64,000 nt of DNA, from contig NZ_JAESDH010000001.1 of assembly GCF_019249295.1 (NCBI RefSeq), forward strand, positions 124,001 to 188,000, read 5' to 3'. Numbering within the stretch: position 1 is the stretch's first letter; each line of letters starts with the position of its first letter. The position numbers were made by a program, and so were the translations under genes. The notes under the pieces are model-generated. The model ran no database searches. It was not told where the DNA came from and worked only from the letters and a program-made list of their open reading frames with translations. This document shows positions 26,757 through 35,557 of this stretch, piece by piece. This stretch comes from Alteromonas antoniana. GTDB lineage: Bacteria > Pseudomonadota > Gammaproteobacteria > Enterobacterales > Alteromonadaceae.

Positions 26757-27755
26757 TCAAATGTGACGGGTGGTTCCACGTACAATGAGTTCGGGGGTCA
26801 GAATATGCTGCATTGTCATTTTGTGACTTCCGTAAACCTGATCGAGGATCCAACTGGCTGCCATAGCGCCAATCTCCTGCACCGGATAATCGACCGTGGT
26901 TAGTTTAGGAGTAAGGTAGCTTGCAAAATCAATATTATCGTAACCGATGACCGATACGTCCTCCGGTACGCGTTTACCATGGTTTCGTAGCGCATTGATC
27001 GCGCCTGACGCCATTTCATCGTTAGCACAGGCAACGGCGGTAAAGTGCAGTCCGGCAGCCTCCAGCGCGTCAATTCCGGCTTCACCGGACTTCGCCTGGA
27101 AGTTCCCTTCTACCGTCAGATTAGGGTTGTAGTTAATGCCCGCTTCGGAAAGTGCACGTTTATGCCCTTCAAGCCGGTTAACACCATCGGCTTTAAATAG
27201 TGCTCCTGACAGGTATGCAATGTCACGATGCCCTAAATCGATGAGGTGTTTGGTTGCGAGATAGCCACCTGTCACGTTGTCCAGGCTAATACAGTTTTCA
27301 CCGATTTCCTGAATGTAACGGTTAACAACAACCAAAGGTACATCCTGCTTCACCAGGTCAACCAGATAATCATCACTTACCGCTTCTACATGCAGGATCA
27401 GCGCATCGCAACGGCGACTGAGAAGCGCTTCAATTTCTTTTCTCTCAAGCTCTTCGTCGGAGTGTCCGGTTACCACAAACATGTGTTTGTTGGCCTGGCG
27501 CAACACTTTTTCAGAGCCGGCCACCATGGTACCGAAGAACGAACCGTGCAGTTCAGGTACAACGTAGCCAATGGTGTGGGTTTTATTAGAAGCCAGTGAT
27601 GCAGCAATGACATTATGCCGGTACCCCAGCTTTTCCATTGCACTTAATACTTGCTCGCGGGTTTTCTCTTTAACGGTATCAGTATTATTGATAACCCGGG
27701 ACACTGTTGCGGATGAAACACCGGCCAGTTCACTGACCTGTTTTATAGTAACCAT
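26757..27755 (-). CDS. LacI-family transcriptional regulator of beta-glucoside genes
   Basis: A 332-residue repressor with the LacI helix-turn-helix (MVTIKQVSELAGVSSATVSRVINN) and a periplasmic-binding-protein-like sugar domain ending in the typical LTTVDYPVQEIGAMAASW. The frame is open 15 codons further, but the ATG at 27755 matches the family start. It is the last gene of the operon GH1-symporter-lacI, 62 bases after the symporter. Palindromes TGTAAGCGCTTTCA upstream of this operon and of the halogenase/TonB/GH3 locus are of LacI type and are its likely targets, with a beta-glucoside or glucose as inducer (inference). Confidence 0.93.
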   Translation of the reverse strand: MVTIKQVSELAGVSSATVSRVINNTDTVKEKTREQVLSAMEKLGYRHNVIAASLASNKTHTIGYVVPELHGSFFGTMVAGSEKVLRQANKHMFVVTGHSDEELERKEIEALLSRRCDALILHVEAVSDDYLVDLVKQDVPLVVVNRYIQEIGENCISLDNVTGGYLATKHLIDLGHRDIAYLSGALFKADGVNRLEGHKRALSEAGINYNPNLTVEGNFQAKSGEAGIDALEAAGLHFTAVACANDEMASGAINALRNHGKRVPEDVSVIGYDNIDFASYLTPKLTTVDYPVQEIGAMAASWILDQVYGSHKMTMQHILTPELIVRGTTRHI

Positions 27756-27816
27756 ATTTTCCGTGATTCCTGAATGCCCCGACACGAAGCCGGCGCACAC
27801 CTGACTGAACCGCCTG

Positions 27817-29148
27817 TTACTGGCGTTGCAGTGACAACTGTTGCTGAATAGCGTCTATCTTGTTGTTATCTAATGTATACCAGCGCATGATAATCGCAAC
27901 ACCTAAAGAGGCAATCGCCGGTAATATGCAAAACGAAATCACAATACCGGCAGACACCCGCTCGCTCAATACGTTCGCTTCATAGCCGTAAAATGCCAGT
28001 AACCACCCCGCCATAGCACCGCCCAATGCCAGACCAACCTTGATGAAGAACACAACCGTTGAGTAGGTTACGCCAGTCATTCGCACACCAGTTTTATGTT
28101 CTCCGTAATCCACCACATCGGCAATTTTTGCCCACAGCAGTGGCGTTGCCATTTGCAGCAACAAGCCCCACAGGAAGTGCAGGCTTACTGCCAGCAACCA
28201 CGCATCGGCTGGCACAAAATAATTCAGGATGCAGATAACCGCACTGGCAATTTGCAAAAAGGTATATACCTTAATTTTGCAGAACCTTCTGGCGGCCGGG
28301 TTCGCCAGCGCGCACCCGATAATGCTGCCAATCATGCCTGCTGTAACAAACAGAGTAACGTCGTCAGGACGCTGTAATACGTATTTCACGTAATAGATTG
28401 CCAGCGTATTTCGCAGCACCATCCCCGTTAACAGCACAACGGCGACAACGCATAACACTCGGCATTGATCGTTTTGCCACAGGGCTTTTAGCTGCTGCGT
28501 GTAGGGCACAGCCACTTCATTTGAGGGCTTTACCCGCTCCCGCGTGCCTAAAAAGCACAGCAGAAATAACACCATGCCGATGACGCTCATGAGGATCATC
28601 GCACCCTGGTAGCCAGCGGCGTCATCCCCCTGACCAAAGTACTCCACCAGCGGCAACATAAATAATGTCACGATCAGGCCGCCGCCCATGGCAAAGACAA
28701 AACGGTAAGACTGAATTGACACGCGCTCATTGGCATCGGCGCTCATTACGCCGCCCAGTGCAGAATACGGAATGTTGATAGCGGTATACATCAACATCAG
28801 CAGTGCATAGGTACCGAAGGCATAAGCGAACTTGCCGGTTTCAGGTAAAGGCGGTGAGGTAAAAGCAATCACACTGCAGATAGCAAATGGCAGTGCCAGC
28901 CATAACAGATAAGGGCGGTAACTGCCCCAGCGGGTTCGTGTTCGATCGGCCAGTGCGCCCATCATTGGATCGGTCACCGCGTCAAAAATTCTTACTATCA
29001 GGAACATACTGCCGACCGCAGCAGGCGATAGCCCCACGATATCGGTGTAATAAAAAGTAAGAAACAACATTACCGTCTGGAAGATAAAGTTACTGGCGGT
29101 ATCTCCCAGACCGTAGGCAATCTTTTCCCGTGAACTGACCATGCGCAC
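27817..29148 (-). CDS. GPH-family sugar:cation symporter
   Basis: A 443-residue inner-membrane transporter of the glycoside-pentoside-hexuronide family (MelB relatives) with about twelve membrane helices. The family signature is visible at the start (KIAYGLGDTASNFIFQTVM...FYYTDIVGLSP) and in DAVTDPMMGALADRTRTRWGSYRPYLL, the conserved cation-site region. Such proteins take up oligosaccharides with Na+ or H+. It lies 16 bases after the GH1 beta-glucosidase, so it most likely imports a beta-glucoside such as cellobiose or laminaribiose for that enzyme. Confidence 0.9.
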   Translation of the reverse strand: MRMVSSREKIAYGLGDTASNFIFQTVMLFLTFYYTDIVGLSPAAVGSMFLIVRIFDAVTDPMMGALADRTRTRWGSYRPYLLWLALPFAICSVIAFTSPPLPETGKFAYAFGTYALLMLMYTAINIPYSALGGVMSADANERVSIQSYRFVFAMGGGLIVTLFMLPLVEYFGQGDDAAGYQGAMILMSVIGMVLFLLCFLGTRERVKPSNEVAVPYTQQLKALWQNDQCRVLCVVAVVLLTGMVLRNTLAIYYVKYVLQRPDDVTLFVTAGMIGSIIGCALANPAARRFCKIKVYTFLQIASAVICILNYFVPADAWLLAVSLHFLWGLLLQMATPLLWAKIADVVDYGEHKTGVRMTGVTYSTVVFFIKVGLALGGAMAGWLLAFYGYEANVLSERVSAGIVISFCILPAIASLGVAIIMRWYTLDNNKIDAIQQQLSLQRQ

Positions 29149-29164
29149 TACGCCCGATTAATCG

Positions 29165-30502
29165 TTATTCTTTTCGTTGTGCCAGCATTTTGCGTAATGC
29201 CAGCGCACTGTTTTTCAGCGTACGCTTTTGTGTTTCATAATCAACATAAACGATGCCAAAACGCTTTTCGTAACCTAACGCCCACTCAAAATTATCCAGC
29301 AAACTCCAGACAAAGTACCCCGTAATGTTAACCCCCTGATTTACGGCTTCTGTCACGGCATCCATGTGTGTTTGCAGATAACGAATACGCTGTTCATCAT
29401 TCACTACGCCATCGATAAGATGATCGTCGCTTGCCAGCCCGTTTTCCGTAATCAGCAAGGGAGGCAGCCGGTAATCGTTATGTAATTGTAGCAGTAAATC
29501 GGTGAGCCCCTGCGGATACACTTCCCAGCCCATTGCCGTTTTTTCGCAATCTTCGGGAGGATCCAGCTGCTTGGGATCTTCTCCACCATCGTCTTTCACT
29601 TTCGCCCGGGTGTAATAATTCACGCCCAGAAAATCGATGGGCTGAGAAATGGTTTCCATATCACCCTCTTCAATCAGCGGGCAATGCTCCGGTGGCAGCG
29701 ATTCAAGCAGCCCGGGATATTCGCCCTCGATAATCGGGCGGATATACCAGTCGTTAAAATGATCGTGCGCCAGCTTGGTAGCTGTTTTATCTTTATCGGA
29801 GTCGCTTGCAGGGTAAAAAGGGGTGAAGTTAAGTACGATACCACTTTCTGTATCCGGCACATTCTTTCGCAGCACCTTCATACCCAGTCCGTGCGCCAGT
29901 AACAAATGGTGCACGGCTTTCTTGCCGTACTCTTTCCCTACTTTACCCGGCGCATGCACACCGACCTCGTACCCGAGGTAGGCACTACAGAAAGGTTCAT
30001 TCAATGTGGCGTAGGAATACACTTTATCGCCAAAGGCTTTGGTTACCACATCGACATACTCAGCGAAGGCAAAGGCGGTATCGCGGTTTAACCAGCCGCC
30101 TTTATCTTCAAGATACTGCGGCAAATCCCAGTGATAAAGGGTAACGTAAGCTTTAATATTGCGCTGTGCCAGTGTGTCAAGAATGCCTATGTAGAAATCC
30201 AGACCTTCCTGATTTACCGACCCATCAGCACGGATGATACGCGGCCAGCATATTGAAAACCGGTATGCATCGACATTCAGCGAAGCAATTAGCGCAATAT
30301 CTTCTTTCCACAGGTTAATGTGGTCGCATGCAACAAGGCCGTGGCTGCCATCGGCAATTTTGCCGGGTTGCTCACAAAAGGTATCCCAAATGCACGGCTC
30401 ACGTCCCTCAGCCCCTCCTTCAATTTGAAAGGAAGAAGTGGCGACACCGAGCGTAAATGAGGGATCCGCAAATGGCGATCCGGGCTTCGCAGTAATATCC
30501 AT
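29165..30502 (-). CDS. GH1 beta-glucosidase
   Basis: A cytoplasmic family 1 glycoside hydrolase (445 residues, normal length, no signal peptide) that cleaves the terminal beta-linked glucose from short oligosaccharides by a retaining mechanism. The acid/base is E169 in TLNEP and the nucleophile E353 in ITENG. The glycone-binding QIEGG at 26-30 and WSLLDNFEWALGYEKRFG near the C-terminus are intact. It is the first gene of an operon with a GPH symporter and a LacI regulator, and two LacI-type operators lie about 90 and 160 bases upstream. Confidence 0.95.
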   Translation of the reverse strand: MDITAKPGSPFADPSFTLGVATSSFQIEGGAEGREPCIWDTFCEQPGKIADGSHGLVACDHINLWKEDIALIASLNVDAYRFSICWPRIIRADGSVNQEGLDFYIGILDTLAQRNIKAYVTLYHWDLPQYLEDKGGWLNRDTAFAFAEYVDVVTKAFGDKVYSYATLNEPFCSAYLGYEVGVHAPGKVGKEYGKKAVHHLLLAHGLGMKVLRKNVPDTESGIVLNFTPFYPASDSDKDKTATKLAHDHFNDWYIRPIIEGEYPGLLESLPPEHCPLIEEGDMETISQPIDFLGVNYYTRAKVKDDGGEDPKQLDPPEDCEKTAMGWEVYPQGLTDLLLQLHNDYRLPPLLITENGLASDDHLIDGVVNDEQRIRYLQTHMDAVTEAVNQGVNITGYFVWSLLDNFEWALGYEKRFGIVYVDYETQKRTLKNSALALRKMLAQRKE

Positions 30503-30591
30503 GAGAGACAGGTATTCCTACAGGTTAACAGTTTAAATCTATAAAAAAATATTGGCGCTGAACAGGCGTTCAGTCTGTCCAGGCGTTGTGC

Positions 30592-30605
30592 TGGAAGCGC
30601 TTACA
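30592..30605. promoter_or_regulatory. LacI-type operator (copy 1)
   Basis: TGGAAGCGCTTACA is a near-palindrome with the CG centre typical of LacI-family operators. It lies 90 bases before the GH1 start and matches the other copies at 30662, 45886, 45917, 46218 and 46241. Confidence 0.8.
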
Positions 30606-30661
30606 AAAAATTAGCAAGACACAGCATATCTACTGAAACTGTGGTTGACTTTACCACAAAG

Positions 30662-30675
30662 TGTAAGCGCTTTCA
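30662..30675. promoter_or_regulatory. LacI-type operator (copy 2)
   Basis: TGTAAGCGCTTTCA, centre 70 bases from copy 1, is identical to the copy at 45917-45930. The spacing allows both to be bound together, with DNA looping possible. Confidence 0.85.
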
Positions 30676-30865
30676 TAGCGTTTTTAACATGAATTTTACA
30701 CGTCGGAGTATGGCAAATGATGAGGAGGAAAAAAGTGCGCCTACTGGCGTAAGCGCACCAAAGGGCCGACCTGGAGAAGGAGTGGGGCCGAGCCTGAAAA
30801 TTGCCAGAACCGACAGAACACCAAGCTGAATTCTGTCCGCACCAGCAATACTGAGCAGAATGCAA

Positions 30866-31594
30866 TTAGCCCGCTTTTTTTATACCCAACTGTTCACGAG
30901 CATCATGGGTGAGTTTCACCAAAGCCTGACGCACTTGCGTTGGGGTATGACATAATTCGTGGAAAGCAACATAAATGACTTTTTCACCACAACGATAATG
31001 CGCCCCTTCCGGAAACACGCTGACCATCTCAGGCTGCCCGCAATAGAGGCCGCTGGCAACACGGATAAAGGCCTGCATGGCATCGACGTGATCGTCATTC
31101 ATATGGTTGATCATACCTGACGCGTTACTGTGCCAGTCCTGCTGCGGTACAAACCACAACTCTTTGCTTATCCAGTGAATTTTCCCAAACCCGCCAATGT
31201 AGCGCACGCGCTCGGTGCGAATTTTGTAAAAGTTAAAATCGTGGGTTTGTTCATAGCTTTTCGCTTGCGGAAACAATGCCAGATACTGCGCTTTGACTTT
31301 TTCAGCGGCAACTCGCTCAGCGTTCCCGAGTATTGTTACTCTCCCGTTAGCCTGAGAGTCGTCTTCGTCTGCATCAAAAATAGTAAGACTGACTTTTGAG
31401 TCAGCGTTGATATTGCGGGTGTGAAGTGCAATATCGGAAATATAGATAATGGCATCACCTTGCGCGGTGAGATAAAACGGCACGACCGAGCCAAACGGAT
31501 AGCCCGGCATTGATGTAGACTGCGTACTCAGCACCCCTGAATGGTGCTTGCGTGAAAGGTGTTTGGCATCAAACGTAATGTGTTGCATGCTCAT
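30866..31594 (-). CDS. hugZ: HugZ/HutZ-family heme utilisation protein
   Basis: A 242-residue cytoplasmic protein of the split-barrel flavin-reductase/PNPOx fold used by HugZ and HutZ to bind and degrade heme. Signs are the N-terminal barrel (STQSTSMPGYPFGSVVPFYLTAQGDAIIYIS), the DADEDDSQANGRVTILG strand, and a C-terminal DUF2470-like part (MINHMNDDHVDAMQAF). It is the last gene of the heme operon, 12 bases after hmuV, so it would release iron from imported heme. Whether it is a true oxygenase or a heme carrier is not decided in this family. Confidence 0.88.
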   Translation of the reverse strand: MSMQHITFDAKHLSRKHHSGVLSTQSTSMPGYPFGSVVPFYLTAQGDAIIYISDIALHTRNINADSKVSLTIFDADEDDSQANGRVTILGNAERVAAEKVKAQYLALFPQAKSYEQTHDFNFYKIRTERVRYIGGFGKIHWISKELWFVPQQDWHSNASGMINHMNDDHVDAMQAFIRVASGLYCGQPEMVSVFPEGAHYRCGEKVIYVAFHELCHTPTQVRQALVKLTHDAREQLGIKKAG

Positions 31595-31606
31595 AGTGAC
31601 TCCTGA

Positions 31607-32404
31607 TTAGTGCGTGACGAACACAATCTGTTGTTCGTTTTTAAGTAGTTTCAGTTGAGTGTGAAAACACCGTGCCAGTACATTTGCAGTAAGCGCTTCG
31701 GCCGGCGGCGCATCCGCCAGGCATCGCTTCTCGCCAAGTACCATCATCCGGCTGGCGTAAGGCGTGATCAAATTAATATCGTGGCTTACGCATAAAACAC
31801 ACAGGCCGGCCTGACATAAACGTGTCAGTGTCTGCATCACGATTTTCTGATGTCGCAAATCCAGTGCTGAAGTGGGCTCATCAAGTAGTAACATACGCCC
31901 GCTTAGCGTCTGGCTGTGCAATTCCGGTGAAGGCAGGATCTGCAAAACTGTTTTTGCCAGAAATACCCGCTGTCGCTCGCCGCCCGATAACGTCTGAATA
32001 TTGCGGGTAAGCAAATGAGAAATCTCCAACCACCGCGCCACCTGCTGGATGCATTGCTGACGTTTATCGGGTGACTCTGTAATCTGGTTCCGGGCCATTT
32101 CCAGTATTTCTGCCGACACGAAGCCAAACGGCGTTACCGGAGTTTGTTGCATCACAGCCCGCAGGCTTGCCAGTTCAGACGATGTGAAATCCTGAAGCGG
32201 CTTGCCGTGAAAGCAGATATCTGACGATGTCGTGACGTTAGCGCCGCTTAGCTCAGACAGCAGTGATGATTTTCCACACCCGTTTTCTCCCACTATTGCC
32301 ACAAACTCACCGGGCTCGAAAAAAGCTTTAAAACTCTCAAGGAGCGTGCGACGCCCTCGGGTAACGGTCAGATTATTAACGTGTAGCATTGCATTCTCAG
32401 CCAA
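31607..32404 (-). CDS. hmuV: Heme ABC transporter ATP-binding protein HmuV
   Basis: The 265-residue ATPase energises heme import through the inner membrane with HmuU. Walker A is GENGCGKSS, the signature LSGGERQRV, Walker B LLLDEPTSALD and the switch His is in CVSHD. It belongs to the FecE/BtuD group of importers. Its start overlaps the end of hmuU by eight bases and hugZ follows by 12 bases. Regulation should come from the Fur box in front of the receptor gene. Confidence 0.94.
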   Translation of the reverse strand: MAENAMLHVNNLTVTRGRRTLLESFKAFFEPGEFVAIVGENGCGKSSLLSELSGANVTTSSDICFHGKPLQDFTSSELASLRAVMQQTPVTPFGFVSAEILEMARNQITESPDKRQQCIQQVARWLEISHLLTRNIQTLSGGERQRVFLAKTVLQILPSPELHSQTLSGRMLLLDEPTSALDLRHQKIVMQTLTRLCQAGLCVLCVSHDINLITPYASRMMVLGEKRCLADAPPAEALTANVLARCFHTQLKLLKNEQQIVFVTH

Positions 32405-33473
32405 AGCCCAGTCTCCCTTTTTGTTGCCACAGCAGATACAGAAAAAACGGTGCTCCTATGGCTGAAGTCACAATACCGATGGGAATTTCCATAGGCGGGA
32501 ACAGCGAACGTGAGAGCGTATCTGCTACCACCAGCAACAACGCGCCCATTAGCCCGCAAGCAGGTAACAAAAAGCGATGCTCCACACCGAACAGACTGCG
32601 ACAAATATGCGGTACTACCAGCCCGACAAAACTGATAATGCCGCACAACGCGGTTGCCATACCGACAGAAAATGCGACCAGCCAAAGAATAGTCTGCTTG
32701 TAGCGTTTTACATTCAATCCCATGTAAGCAGCGTCACTCTCTCCCAGTGCTAACAGGTTCAGCGCCTGTCTGCAGGCTACCAGTCCGGCTGTTGCCAGCA
32801 TCCCTGCACCGGTAATGACTGCCACCACGCTCCACTGCGCACCTGCCATACTGCCCATCGTCCAGTACGTAATTTGGCGTAGTGCATCGTCGCTTGCGAC
32901 ATAACTGACAGCACCGATAATAGTGCCACTCAAGGCATTGATGGCGACGCCTGCCAGGATAAGCGATGCGACGGACATTCCACCGGGTGTACTGGCAAAA
33001 CGCACCACCAGCCATACCGCCATAAGCGCTCCACCAAACGCCCAGGTAGCAACCCATACCGGCGCGAGCGCAGGAATAAATGGTGGCAGTATCGCCATGC
33101 TGACAGCAGCTGCGGCAGCAGCACCTCCGGCAATACCAATTAAGCCAGGATCGGCAAGCGGGTTGCGAACCAGTCCCTGCATCGCACAACCTGACATGGC
33201 CAGCATCGCTCCGACAGTGGCTGTCATTAATACACGCGGTAAGCGCAGTTCGGTAACAATGTAGTATTGGGTTGCCACATCGGACGCAGACTGAACAGAG
33301 AACATGGATGAAACTACCTGAGCCAGCTGGATCTCATAACTGCCTGAGACCAGCCCCGCGTACATCGCTGCCATCAACGCCACGGTAATGAGAGCAGCGC
33401 GTAGTTTGCGCTCACGTACTCTGGCCTGTACAAATTGCTGGTAGGCCTGCGGCTGTTGCGTCAGCGTACTCAC
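32397..33473 (-). CDS. hmuU: Heme ABC transporter permease HmuU
   Basis: A 358-residue polytopic permease of the BtuC/FecCD type with about ten membrane helices, forming a dimer that passes heme from HmuT to the cytoplasm. Family signs are the ELRLPRVLMTATVGAMLAMSGCAMQGLVRNPLADPGLIG block and the conserved FSVGMATALCGIISFVGLVVPHICR near the C-terminus that contacts the ATPase. Its start overlaps hmuT by four bases and its end overlaps hmuV. Confidence 0.95.
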   Translation of the reverse strand: MSTLTQQPQAYQQFVQARVRERKLRAALITVALMAAMYAGLVSGSYEIQLAQVVSSMFSVQSASDVATQYYIVTELRLPRVLMTATVGAMLAMSGCAMQGLVRNPLADPGLIGIAGGAAAAAAVSMAILPPFIPALAPVWVATWAFGGALMAVWLVVRFASTPGGMSVASLILAGVAINALSGTIIGAVSYVASDDALRQITYWTMGSMAGAQWSVVAVITGAGMLATAGLVACRQALNLLALGESDAAYMGLNVKRYKQTILWLVAFSVGMATALCGIISFVGLVVPHICRSLFGVEHRFLLPACGLMGALLLVVADTLSRSLFPPMEIPIGIVTSAIGAPFFLYLLWQQKGRLGFG

Positions 33474-34375
33474 GGATAAAGCCCGGCTGTTGATGCGGTT
33501 TGCTTCTGTCGTATGGCCGTTTTGGCCTGGTCCGCAACAATGCCCAGTGCATCGGCAAAGCGCGGAGACAGCCCTAATCCGATACTGCTGTCAATTGACT
33601 GCACCAGGCAATGCTTGCCTGCAAAGGTCGCGGCAACTGCCTTTTGCGAACACAGTTTTTGTAGTGCGCTTTCACCATGCAGCATGTGTCCTGCAACCAG
33701 GATAAAGTCGGGATTGCCGGCCAGTACCGTTTCGTTGTCGATAAGCTTATAGCCCTCTATGGACTCAGCGATATTGACAATATTTAGCTCAGAAAAGAGC
33801 GCCTGCGGCACCGTATTTTGTCCCGCTACCGTCAGCCCTCTGTCGTTATTCGCTACGATAAACAATGCCCTGAGGGAGTGTGTGGTATCTGCATCATTCA
33901 GAAAACGTTGCTTTTGTTCTGTAACCTCACGTTGAATTCGTTCTATAAGACGGTTTGCTGCAGTTTCTGCATTTACAATATCCCCGACATCGCGAATTAC
34001 ACTGAGCAAACCCGCGAGGTTTCTAGGCTGATGCAGTACTGAAACCTGCACACCCGCGCTCGCTACCTGCTTAAGCATGATGTCAGGCCCGGTCGCATCA
34101 GCACCAATTAAGTGCGTCGGATGCTGAGCAAGCACACCTTCAGTACTGAGCTGTCTGAAATATCCCAGCTTGGTTACCTCGCCTGCAGGTTCCGGGTAGG
34201 AACTGGTGTTGTCGGTTGCCACCACCCAATCACCGCGCCCCAGCGCGTAGATTACCTCCGTTATACTGCCACCAGCACTGATAATGCGTGGCGTGTCGCT
34301 ATTTGCTGTTACCGGCAGGCCGAAGCCTGCCACTAGCAACAGTAACAGCAGAGTCATACTGATACGCGTCATCAC
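33470..34375 (-). CDS. hmuT: Periplasmic heme-binding protein HmuT
   Basis: A 301-residue substrate-binding protein with a signal peptide (MTRISMTLLLLLLVAGFG, cut near VTANS) and the type III binding-protein fold with a long backbone helix. The segment DNTSSYPEPAGEVTKLGYFR contains a Tyr in the place of the heme-ligating Tyr of ShuT/PhuT. It should collect heme delivered by the outer-membrane receptor and pass it to HmuUV. It follows the HmuY-like lipoprotein gene by three bases and overlaps hmuU. Confidence 0.93.
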   Translation of the reverse strand: MMTRISMTLLLLLLVAGFGLPVTANSDTPRIISAGGSITEVIYALGRGDWVVATDNTSSYPEPAGEVTKLGYFRQLSTEGVLAQHPTHLIGADATGPDIMLKQVASAGVQVSVLHQPRNLAGLLSVIRDVGDIVNAETAANRLIERIQREVTEQKQRFLNDADTTHSLRALFIVANNDRGLTVAGQNTVPQALFSELNIVNIAESIEGYKLIDNETVLAGNPDFILVAGHMLHGESALQKLCSQKAVAATFAGKHCLVQSIDSSIGLGLSPRFADALGIVADQAKTAIRQKQTASTAGLYP

Positions 34376-34378
34376 AGT

Positions 34379-35533
34379 TTATTCCTGAACCAGTTCATCT
34401 GCGCGGAAGCTATAGCTTCCTGAAGTGCCAGCATCGTCATAGTAGCTGGTGATCTGCAGCTTGAACGTAGCGCCAGCTGTCTGAATAAGGTACACACCAA
34501 ATTGCGAGTGCAGTAAATGCGAAGTGCTATCGTAGAAATACCAGGGAGACGCATCAAAGGCATAATCTGTGACATTGTCCTCACTGAAGCCGTAGAAAGG
34601 TGCAGCTTCCGGATCGATACCAGTATGGGTTTCTCCATCTGTGCGTAACACCGTAGCATCGTCGGCAAGAAGCATCGCAAATTCTGCGGCGCCATCACCA
34701 CAGGGAATCTGAACATCCCAGTTATCGGCTTCGGTAACGGCCTGTTGCAGGTCAAAATCAATAAACAGTGGTTCAACGCAGCCTACTGCATTGAGGGTGA
34801 TATCCACCGGCTGCGCAAACTCTGCCTGCCCGTCCACCGCGCTTTGATGCATGACTTCCAATGTGATCTCGCCCAGACCGCGACCTTCGGTGACGATGTT
34901 GGTTACGTGAAATTTGGTGTAATTGTCATCCGAGGAAACAATGTAAAATACGTCATCAGCCGGCGACACGACATGGGTTGTCATATCGTAGTGATAGAAG
35001 CTGTCGCCAATTACCTGCGATTCTGAATCGGTAATAAATGCATCTGCCTGCGGAATATCTTCTGCGGTAATGGCCAGATAATCTTCCAGTTCACTGTCAG
35101 GTGTCGCATTTAAGAATTTGTCTGCAACCGGCTCGCCGCTATCATCATAAAAGTCAGCGTTATTACCCGTGAAATAAACACTGACCGGCGTCTCCTGATG
35201 GGTATTCACAAAAACACTGGTGCGTTTGAAGGCGATGTCCCAGGTGGTATCTGTAGCCGCTTCCTCTTCTGTCAGTGAAACCTCTGTTTGTGTATCAAGA
35301 TCGAAATATACCGCGACAGGATCTGAGGTTGAGCCCGTGCTGAAGGGACCGAATACGGTGCCTTCCTCGATATTGCCATCACTGCTATCGCCATCATCAC
35401 CCGTATCTTCGCCACTGTCATCACCTTCAGAACTGTCCGGTGGCGTGGTGCTGGTATCAGGATCGCTGGAGCCTCCACAAGCGGTAAGTCCGAGACTGAT
35501 AGCTAAAAGTAATGCTAAATAGGTTTTGTTCAT
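34379..35533 (-). CDS. HmuY-like heme-binding lipoprotein
   Basis: The 384-residue precursor has a lipobox (LGLTACGGSS), so Cys would be acylated, followed by a very acidic Ser/Asp/Glu/Gly linker of about 35 residues that should act as a tether. The rest resembles HmuY, best known from Porphyromonas gingivalis, where it takes heme from host proteins. Signs are TTWDIAFKRTSVFVNT near residue 95, NWDVQIPCGDG in a second half, and the C-terminal FKLQITSYYDDAGTSGSYSFRA. It lies between the heme receptor (24-base gap) and hmuT, which supports a role as an outer-membrane heme capture protein. The heme ligands cannot be fixed by eye. Confidence 0.8.
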   Translation of the reverse strand: MNKTYLALLLAISLGLTACGGSSDPDTSTTPPDSSEGDDSGEDTGDDGDSSDGNIEEGTVFGPFSTGSTSDPVAVYFDLDTQTEVSLTEEEAATDTTWDIAFKRTSVFVNTHQETPVSVYFTGNNADFYDDSGEPVADKFLNATPDSELEDYLAITAEDIPQADAFITDSESQVIGDSFYHYDMTTHVVSPADDVFYIVSSDDNYTKFHVTNIVTEGRGLGEITLEVMHQSAVDGQAEFAQPVDITLNAVGCVEPLFIDFDLQQAVTEADNWDVQIPCGDGAAEFAMLLADDATVLRTDGETHTGIDPEAAPFYGFSEDNVTDYAFDASPWYFYDSTSHLLHSQFGVYLIQTAGATFKLQITSYYDDAGTSGSYSFRADELVQE

Positions 35534-35557
35534 TTATAAGTTCCTTATTAAGAAATG

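Larger units (their letters stand above)
30503..30865. other. Promoter region of the beta-glucosidase operon
   Basis: This 363-base gap carries two LacI-type operators (30592-30605, 30662-30675) and should hold the promoter for the GH1 operon; no convincing -35/-10 pair was picked. The part from about 30700 to 30865 follows the hugZ stop and shows no gene; short ORFs there are not supported. Confidence 0.6.

Noticed and set aside
31686-31699. AGTAAGCGCTTCGG, resembling the LacI-type operator
   Set aside because: It is inside hmuV, only one half fits, and no promoter is next to it.
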